Assembly (NCBI RefSeq): GCF_900112105.1
Contig: NZ_FOKV01000005.1
Coordinates: 124,001 to 188,000, forward strand
Direction of reading: 5' to 3'
Source of the DNA: Zunongwangia mangrovi
GTDB taxonomy: Bacteria > Bacteroidota > Bacteroidia > Flavobacteriales > Flavobacteriaceae
Length of the DNA stretch: 64,000 nucleotides
The translations under genes were made by a program, and so were the position numbers. Below are positions 58,457-64,000 of this stretch, one piece after another. Numbering within the stretch: position 1 is the first letter of the stretch; each line of letters starts with the position of its first letter. A model generated the notes under the pieces. The model searched no databases. It was not told where the DNA came from and worked only from the letters and a program-made list of their open reading frames with translations.

Positions 58457-59146
58457 TTAAAGATATAGATTGAGGTTCTTTAAATTCTTTATCCCTATAA
58501 CATTGTTGTATGCCGACTTATTGTAATAATCGAAATAAATAGTTTGTAAACCAAAATCTGCTGCACCAATAATATCAGCTTCATAATTATCGCCAATCAT
58601 TACCGATTTTTCTGGTAAGGCATTAGCTTTCTTTAGCGACATTTCGAAAATAGTGGGATGTGGTTTTTTAACTCCGGCTTCTTCAGAAGTTGTTATGGTA
58701 TTGAAATAGTTTAGAATATTGGAATTTTTCAATTTTTTATGCTGAACTTCTTCAAATCCATTAGTAATAATATGGAGTGTATATTTATCAGAAAGATAAT
58801 CCAAAGCTTCAACTCCTCCGTCCAATAGATGATTATATTCAGAAAGATAAAGGATATAATCATTAGATAACTTATCGATAATCGTATCATCTACCCGGTA
58901 AGAAAGCGCCGTAAATGAATCTTTTAACCTACCGTAACGCAGTTTTTCTTTAGACACCAGGTTTTTGCGATAATTCTCCCAATAGTCAAAGTTTATAGGT
59001 ATATAAACCTCGAGAAACCTAGAAAGTTCTAAGTCGATTTTATTTAATTTGAAAATATATTCGAAAGTAAGAGCCGAGTTTTTATCGAAGTCCCATAAGG
59101 TATGATCCAGATCGAAAAAAACATGCTCTATATTATTCAATTTCAT
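58457..59146 (-). CDS. HAD-family hydrolase, YjjG-like nucleotidase
   Basis: A 229-residue haloacid dehalogenase phosphatase. Motif I is FFDLDHTLWDFDKNS with the nucleophilic Asp, motif II LHIITNGFEEVQHKKL, motif III the Lys in EEAGVKKPHPTIF and motif IV MIGDNYEADIIGAADFG. The cap insertion and the LWDFDKNS start match YjjG, a pyrimidine nucleotidase that clears noncanonical nucleotides. The start overlaps the upstream gene by 14 bases, so they are cotranscribed. Confidence 0.88.
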   Translation of the reverse strand: MKLNNIEHVFFDLDHTLWDFDKNSALTFEYIFKLNKIDLELSRFLEVYIPINFDYWENYRKNLVSKEKLRYGRLKDSFTALSYRVDDTIIDKLSNDYILYLSEYNHLLDGGVEALDYLSDKYTLHIITNGFEEVQHKKLKNSNILNYFNTITTSEEAGVKKPHPTIFEMSLKKANALPEKSVMIGDNYEADIIGAADFGLQTIYFDYYNKSAYNNVIGIKNLKNLNLYL

Positions 59147-60422
59147 GAATTTGCTTTAATAATGAGTAATATCGTTTGTTATTATAATATTCAGAAAAGT
59201 CTTCATTTTTAAAGATAGCCCTAAACGTTCCTCCAACATTCTTTACTCGTTCGTGAATTTTAGCGATCTCTTTTTTTAATTCTTCGGAAGAATATTTTTT
59301 CCCAACTTTTGAATTAAATATGTAAGGATGTATTTGAAGCGGACTCGTAATTTCCATATTGATATCGTAAAATAAATAGGAAGAACAGGTTCCTGCTCTA
59401 AAACCAAGATCATCTGGATACCCCATCGAATAATCATTCTCAAACTCTAATTCTGCCAACGTATTAAAATGTTCTGGAATACCAAGATCGTAACTGGCAT
59501 TCAATATATTTTCGAGCGGATAATGAATAATGTTCTCTAAACGAAATTTTTCGCTTTTCAGGACTTTTAAAGTTTGTGAAGAATAATGACCTAAAAGCAA
59601 ACCGATTTTCGCATAATCTGAAACATATTTAATATTAGATCGATACGGTATCCTGTTATAATTGATATTGCGATCATAAAGTGTAAAATCTGCCACTTTA
59701 AACATGAAAATTGTCGAAAGCGAGTGTTTTTTTATGAGATGCACCAATTCATCAAATACATCGAAAGGATCTTTTTTAATTTTCATCCATGACTTAATGC
59801 GATCGAAAAATCGATGAAAATGAAGCTTTACAAGATCGTTTCCCCAGCCCACCATGCTTCTAATAATCCCCTTATTATTAAACACAAAGCCATGCTCTAT
59901 CGCAAATATACTTTCTACATGAAATTCAATCTTTTTGAATTCCATTTCTGGGAATTTTTGCCGCAAAACCTGTTTAAACTTTTGCACCCAAATATCGACC
60001 ACCGGCGTTTTTAAAAAGCTCTCCCTAAAAGCCAAACTTTCTGAAACAGGGAATCGACCTGCTTCATCCTTTACGTGAGGTAAATATTCTTCGTAACGCG
60101 TTAAGAGGTAAAAAGAAGCTGCAAAAATATCGAATGGTAAATCACTATTATCACTTACCGGAAAGAAACAAACCGTATTTCCCCAGGGTTGCACTTTAAT
60201 TTCTAACTCCCCAAAACCATGCTCTAATAAAATATCTGTATTCTGAATAAAAAATTCGTTTCCTAATGCCTGTTTCCCGTAAGACATTTTAAAGCCATCA
60301 TGAGCTACAAACTCCTCGATTTTAGAAGTAAATTTAATCTGAACCCCAAGCATATTTGTGCAGATATGCTTAAAGATATAGATGATTCTTGGAGTAACTT
60401 TTTGGGTGTAGACCAGTAGCAT
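59133..60422 (-). CDS. Polysaccharide deacetylase-like protein (DUF7033 type)
   Basis: A 429-residue protein starting MLLVYTQKVTPRIIYIFKHI. The N-terminal domain (about 1-150, ASFYLLTRYEEYLPHVKDEA) resembles the DUF7033 module found ahead of polysaccharide deacetylase domains in Bacteroidota. The C-terminal half resembles the NodB fold (KHSLSTIFMFKVADFTLYDR, GLLLGHYSSQTL, YPDDLGFRAGTCSSYLFYDI), but the usual Asp-His-His metal triad is not evident, so it may act differently or be inactive. No signal peptide. It precedes the YjjG-like gene with a 14-base overlap. Confidence 0.75.
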   Translation of the reverse strand: MLLVYTQKVTPRIIYIFKHICTNMLGVQIKFTSKIEEFVAHDGFKMSYGKQALGNEFFIQNTDILLEHGFGELEIKVQPWGNTVCFFPVSDNSDLPFDIFAASFYLLTRYEEYLPHVKDEAGRFPVSESLAFRESFLKTPVVDIWVQKFKQVLRQKFPEMEFKKIEFHVESIFAIEHGFVFNNKGIIRSMVGWGNDLVKLHFHRFFDRIKSWMKIKKDPFDVFDELVHLIKKHSLSTIFMFKVADFTLYDRNINYNRIPYRSNIKYVSDYAKIGLLLGHYSSQTLKVLKSEKFRLENIIHYPLENILNASYDLGIPEHFNTLAELEFENDYSMGYPDDLGFRAGTCSSYLFYDINMEITSPLQIHPYIFNSKVGKKYSSEELKKEIAKIHERVKNVGGTFRAIFKNEDFSEYYNNKRYYSLLKQIHEIE

Positions 60423-60433
60423 TAAGGGTAATT

Positions 60434-61147
60434 TTATAAGATCGCTTCGTCTGCAAAGCTAAAATAGGACATTTCAGTTACAATTATATGATCCAGCACT
60501 TTTATATCAAGACTTTCTGAAGCTGTTTTTAGTTTTTGGGTTAAATTCTTATCGGCCATACTTGGTTTTAAAGTTCCTGAAGGATGATTGTGCGCAAGGA
60601 TCAAAGAAACTGCTTCAAGTTCTAAAGCTTTCTTTAAAGTAAGCCGAACATCTACCAAAGTTCCTGTGATCCCGCCTTTACTTAGCTGAAGTTTATCGAT
60701 CACTTTGTTAGAATTATTCAAATAAATAATCCAAAATTCTTCGTGTGGTAATTCTCCAATAATAGGTTGCATTAATTCGAATACAGATCTGCTAGAGGTG
60801 ATTTTGGTTCTTTCCAGAGCATTTTCTAAACGTCTTCTTCTACCAAGCTCTAAAGCCGCAATAATCGTAATTGCTTTGGCTTCACCAATTCCATTAAATT
60901 TACAAAGCTGATTAACTGAAAGTTTTCCTAACTCACTAAGATTATTCTGCGTAGAAGCTAAAATTTGCTTGCTTAATTCTACGGCGGTTTCCTTTCGATT
61001 ACCAGAACCTATTAAAATAGCGATCAATTCAGAATCACTTAAAGCAAGTTTCCCTTTTCTGAGTAATTTCTCGCGTGGCCTATCGTCTATCGCCCAATTT
61101 TTAATACTAAAACCTTGTGACTCCTCTCCCATCCCGTTAAAATACAA
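60434..61147 (-). CDS. radC: RadC family protein (JAB1/MPN metalloprotease fold)
   Basis: A 237-residue protein. The N-terminal helix-hairpin-helix region (QLCKFNGIGEAKAITIIAAL) may bind DNA. The C-terminal MPN domain has the JAMM-type ligands in ILAHNHPSGTLKPSMADKNL. Despite its name a role in DNA repair is unproven. The start at 61147 (MYFNGMGEESQGF) is as given; the Met five residues later (MGEESQGFSIKNWA) is more typical of the family. Confidence 0.92.
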   Translation of the reverse strand: MYFNGMGEESQGFSIKNWAIDDRPREKLLRKGKLALSDSELIAILIGSGNRKETAVELSKQILASTQNNLSELGKLSVNQLCKFNGIGEAKAITIIAALELGRRRRLENALERTKITSSRSVFELMQPIIGELPHEEFWIIYLNNSNKVIDKLQLSKGGITGTLVDVRLTLKKALELEAVSLILAHNHPSGTLKPSMADKNLTQKLKTASESLDIKVLDHIIVTEMSYFSFADEAIL

Positions 61148-61181
61148 TAGATTAGAAAAGCAATAAAGATTTTAACCAATT

Positions 61182-62534
61182 TTATAATTCGGTTACGAGT
61201 TGCTCTAGATCAATTCCACCGTAATTTCCGCTACTCATAAAAAGTAATACAGAATTATCGAAATTTGATGTTTTAAGATGTGTTTCTAATTCTGAAGTTT
61301 CTGTAATAATGCTTAGATCTTCGCGTTCAAAAGCAGATTTTATAGCTTCAGCAGAAATGGGTTCTAATTTTTTATGCGTAACCGCTTCAAAAGAATAAAA
61401 TACAATGGCTTTATCTGCAGCATCTAGTGAATTTTCATATTCAGCAATAAAACTTTCATTTAAACTGCTGAATGTGTGCAGTTCTAAACATGCGATAACT
61501 TTTTTTTCCTGAAATTGTTCCTTCACGGCTTTTACACTCGCCTTTACTTTAGACGGACTATGAGCAAAATCTTTAAAGGCAATAAAATCCCCAGATTCTT
61601 TAATTTTCTGAAGTCTTTTTGAAGCTCCTTTGAATGTTGAAATGGCCTCGTAGAAATCTTCTTCATCTATTCCCATATGCTGGCAAACCCATTTTGCACC
61701 GGCAAGATTGCTAAGATTATGTTTCCCAAAAACTTCTAAAGGCATATCCCCTTCTGGAGTTACCAGAATGGTTTCACCATCCTCGATATAATATTCTGGC
61801 GTTTGGTAAGGATGTTTTCTAATAGGATTTGCACTATTTTCAACGATATTTTTAAGTTCCGCATCCTCTTCATTATACACCAGGATTCCGCCATTCACGA
61901 TCTTATTTACAAAAATACTGAACTGCTCTACATAATTTTCGTAAGTAGGAAACACATTGATATGATCCCAGGCGATACCACTTAACAACGCAATATTAGG
62001 TTCGTACAAATGAAATTTTGGCCTACGATCTATTGGAGAAGATAAATACTCATCACCTTCAATAACAATAAAGTCATTATCATCATTTAGTTGAATGGTA
62101 TTTTCTAAGCCATCTAACTGCGCACCAACCAGATAATCTACATCTCGATCGTGATAATGCATCACATGTAAGATCATACTGGTGATTGTTGTTTTACCAT
62201 GAGAACCACCTATTACTACACGAGTTTTGGTTTTAGACTGTTCGAAAATAAACTCAGGATAAGAATAGATTTTTACGCCTAATTCCTGAGCTTTTAGTAA
62301 TTCTGGATTATCTTTTCTGGCATGCATCCCAAGAATAACCGCATCAAGATCCTTTGTGATTTTCTCTGGAAACCAACCAAATTCTGCAGGTAAGATTTCG
62401 CAGTTTTGAAGTGCAGTTTTTGAAGGCTCAAAAATAGCATCGTCACTTCCTGAAATTTTAAAACCTTTTTTATGAAGTGCTATGGCCAAAGCATGCATTG
62501 CGCTCCCTCCTATAGCTATAAAATGAATGTTCAT
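61182..62534 (-). CDS. mpl: Mur ligase family protein, Mpl-like
   Basis: A 450-residue ATP-dependent amide ligase similar to Mpl, which attaches murein tripeptide to UDP-MurNAc during cell-wall recycling. The N-terminal Rossmann part is MNIHFIAIGGSAMHALAIAL, the ATP loop GGSHGKTTITSMI, with the ligase centre IEGDEYLSSPIDRRPKF and GIAWDHINVFPTYENY, and the C-terminal domain KDFAHSPSKVKASVKAVKEQ. I start at 62534; the TTG six codons upstream overlaps a promoter box. Being MurC-like, an alternative peptidoglycan ligase role cannot be excluded. Confidence 0.86.
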   Translation of the reverse strand: MNIHFIAIGGSAMHALAIALHKKGFKISGSDDAIFEPSKTALQNCEILPAEFGWFPEKITKDLDAVILGMHARKDNPELLKAQELGVKIYSYPEFIFEQSKTKTRVVIGGSHGKTTITSMILHVMHYHDRDVDYLVGAQLDGLENTIQLNDDNDFIVIEGDEYLSSPIDRRPKFHLYEPNIALLSGIAWDHINVFPTYENYVEQFSIFVNKIVNGGILVYNEEDAELKNIVENSANPIRKHPYQTPEYYIEDGETILVTPEGDMPLEVFGKHNLSNLAGAKWVCQHMGIDEEDFYEAISTFKGASKRLQKIKESGDFIAFKDFAHSPSKVKASVKAVKEQFQEKKVIACLELHTFSSLNESFIAEYENSLDAADKAIVFYSFEAVTHKKLEPISAEAIKSAFEREDLSIITETSELETHLKTSNFDNSVLLFMSSGNYGGIDLEQLVTEL

Positions 62535-62549
62535 TATATCGATTTTCAG

Positions 62550-62557
62550 CAAATGTA
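62550..62557 (-). promoter_or_regulatory. -7 promoter box of the mpl-like gene
   Basis: On the minus strand TACATTTG matches TAnnTTTG exactly and ends 15 bases before the ATG at 62534. The -33 site reads TCG rather than TTG. Confidence 0.55.
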
Positions 62558-62588
62558 CTTATTGCTTTTATAATCGCGAAGCGAAGAC

Positions 62589-63467
62589 TTACATATCCTG
62601 AATATCTTCTTGAAGTTCTAAAGCAATTTCAGCTTTAGCATCATAGTCTAAAGACTTTGAAATATATTTTATTGCGGCTTTCTTATTTCCTCTTTTTTCT
62701 GAAAGTTGTGCTAATTTAAGATAAGCTTCTGCTGGTGTTTTTAGATCCAAGTAATTAAATCCTGAAATATATTTCTTCATTAGCCAATCAACCTCTGAAG
62801 CTGCAACCTTATAACGAACAGCTTCCTGCGCCAATTCGAAGTACATGTAATTACGTAAAATAAGAGATGGTTTGGTTTGAGATTTCTCAATAGCTTTCTT
62901 TATCATTTCTCCTGAAATCTCCTCTTTATCTTTATAGGCATAGATAGCAGCCATTGCAATGCGATAATCGAGTTCATTTAGTTCTTCCAACTTTTTTGTG
63001 TGCGCTAAGGATTTATCAAGGCCTCCACCTAGAACAGAAGGTAATTCCAGGTACAATTGCGCTAAAGCTCTGCGACTCTCTATATGCTCTGGATCTAAAG
63101 CAACAGCTTTTTCTAAATATTTCTTAATATCCGGAATAAGAAATGCTGCCTGAAACTTATTGATTTCCATAGCTTTCATCCCCATAGCTCCACCCATTTT
63201 GAAATTGTATAAAGCCGAGTTTGGATATAATTCTACAAGTTTTTCATAGTAGGATATGGCTTCGTCCCAGTGTTTTAAATGACTGTTTATGTCCCCTAAA
63301 TACAATATACCAAGCTCGGAGTCACTATGATTTTCCTCTAAAATCTCTAGAGCCGCAGTAAAATTATTTTGCTCTAACTGAAATTCCATAGATTTTAGGT
63401 TTTCCTGACCGAAAATTGAAAAATTACATCCCAAAATAAAGAACAAAAAAAGCGCTTTTAGCTCCAA
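62589..63467 (-). CDS. Secreted tetratricopeptide repeat protein
   Basis: A 292-residue protein with an N-terminal signal peptide (MELKALFLFFILGCNFSIFG); ILGC could be a lipobox, but cleavage after FGQ is equally likely. Three or more TPR-like repeats follow, for example WDEAISYYEKLVELYPNSAL, DIKKYLEKAVALDPEHIESR and KKAAIKYISKSLDYDAKAEI. TPR proteins scaffold protein contacts; the partner is unknown. It diverges from the large surface protein gene across 204 bases. Confidence 0.82.
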   Translation of the reverse strand: MELKALFLFFILGCNFSIFGQENLKSMEFQLEQNNFTAALEILEENHSDSELGILYLGDINSHLKHWDEAISYYEKLVELYPNSALYNFKMGGAMGMKAMEINKFQAAFLIPDIKKYLEKAVALDPEHIESRRALAQLYLELPSVLGGGLDKSLAHTKKLEELNELDYRIAMAAIYAYKDKEEISGEMIKKAIEKSQTKPSLILRNYMYFELAQEAVRYKVAASEVDWLMKKYISGFNYLDLKTPAEAYLKLAQLSEKRGNKKAAIKYISKSLDYDAKAEIALELQEDIQDM

Positions 63468-63671
63468 ACGTTAATTTTTTTAAGAAATTGACTACTATTT
63501 TTAAGAATTATATCCAAATGATTTTAACACAAAATCCAGAATAAGGGGAAAAATACTAATTATTACCAAATACAGAAGGTTTTACAACGCAGATATTAAA
63601 AATTATTATAATATTTGTGCTACAAACAATTTAAACTTTATTATTTATTATTCGAATTTAACACCTAGCCT

Positions 63672-64000
63672 ATGCAAAATTTTACTTTGAGGATTAGGGG
63701 AACTAAGTTGTTCCTTCTGTCCTTTGTACTATTTATGGGAGGTTTGTCGATGTATGGTCAAAGTGACTGCCCTACGCCGACAGGTACCCAAAACAATCAG
63801 ACTTTCTGCTATCTGCAAACCGTTGATGCAATTGTAACTGATGGTACAACAATTTACCGATCGGAAGATGGTACAAACCCTGTTCCGGATAACGAACTTT
63901 TGGAGGATGGATTTACCTATTATGTGGGTAACGCTGACGGAACTTGTACAACAAGACTTCCAGTTACTGTTACAGTAACTTCTTCTCCAGCCCCAGTAAC
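63672..64000 (+). CDS. Secreted surface protein, N-terminal part (cut by window edge)
   Basis: The frame starts at an ATG at 63672 and is open to the window end (109 codons). Residues 1-30 form a Sec signal peptide with Arg/Lys start and a hydrophobic core (LFLLSFVLFMGGLSMYGQ). The mature part (SDCPTPTGTQNNQTFCYLQT, later ADGTCTTRLPVTVTVTSSPA) has the Thr/Val-rich, Cys-paired pattern of Ig-like repeats of large flavobacterial adhesins, which often end in a type IX secretion signal. That C-terminus lies outside the window, so gliding adhesin or cargo is inference. Confidence 0.65.
   Translation, partial: MQNFTLRIRGTKLFLLSFVLFMGGLSMYGQSDCPTPTGTQNNQTFCYLQTVDAIVTDGTTIYRSEDGTNPVPDNELLEDGFTYYVGNADGTCTTRLPVTVTVTSSPAPV

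Overview
The window is a chromosomal segment of a member of the Bacteroidota, family Flavobacteriaceae. The evidence is the AT-rich DNA, the gliding genes gldB and gldC, a SusC/SusD pair, cysteine-poor S14, L36 and DnaG of the flavobacterial kind, promoter boxes of the form TAnnTTTG and the near absence of Shine-Dalgarno sequences. The genus cannot be fixed from the sequence; relatives of Gramella, Zunongwangia or Salegentibacter would fit. No tRNA, rRNA, CRISPR array, insertion sequence or prophage was seen.

Layout. 1-5 kb: gldC and gldB (minus), nadE, a LuxR-type regulator with a degenerate receiver, and dnaG. 5-7.6 kb: a minus-strand unit of ECF sigma factor, membrane-anchored putative anti-sigma protein and outer-membrane barrel. 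7.8-10.9 kb: an rRNA pseudouridine synthase and small housekeeping or membrane genes. 11.5-14.9 kb: the sdhCAB operon. 15-19.3 kb: folD, ffh and argS (minus). 19.5-24 kb: a conserved hypothetical gene, marC, a two-helix membrane protein, an SDR/DUF2867 protein and a BCCT transporter. 24-31.6 kb (minus): two guanidine-group-modifying enzymes (ctlX and a DDAH-like protein), citrate synthase, glycogen synthase, enolase and carA, several with clear intrinsic terminators.

31.7-48.9 kb is one minus-strand ribosomal array running rpsL, rpsG, fusA, rpsJ, rplC through rpoA and rplQ. It holds the str, S10, spc and alpha gene sets plus secY, infA and rpmJ, without tuf, adk or map. It starts at a near-perfect Bacteroidota promoter upstream of rpsL and ends at a terminator after rplQ. 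An intrinsic terminator with a possible competing antiterminator lies between rpsJ and rplC, and a large stem-loop lies just ahead of rpsD; both could be autoregulatory leaders.

49-54.6 kb: an uncalled reading frame for a small membrane protein without a normal start, a susC/susD pair for uptake of an unknown nutrient, and a gene remnant between two terminators. 54.7-63.5 kb: rlmB, a rhomboid protease, rarA, a secreted hypothetical protein, a HAD phosphatase, a polysaccharide-deacetylase-like protein, radC, a Mur-ligase (mpl-like) and a TPR protein. The window ends inside a secreted, probably very large surface protein.

Most of the window is ordinary housekeeping. The observations most worth a second look are the pseudo-receiver regulator, the rpsJ-rplC attenuator, the rpsD leader, the paired repeats ahead of the ECF operon, the DnaG without zinc ligands, and the two small coding remnants around the SusCD locus.
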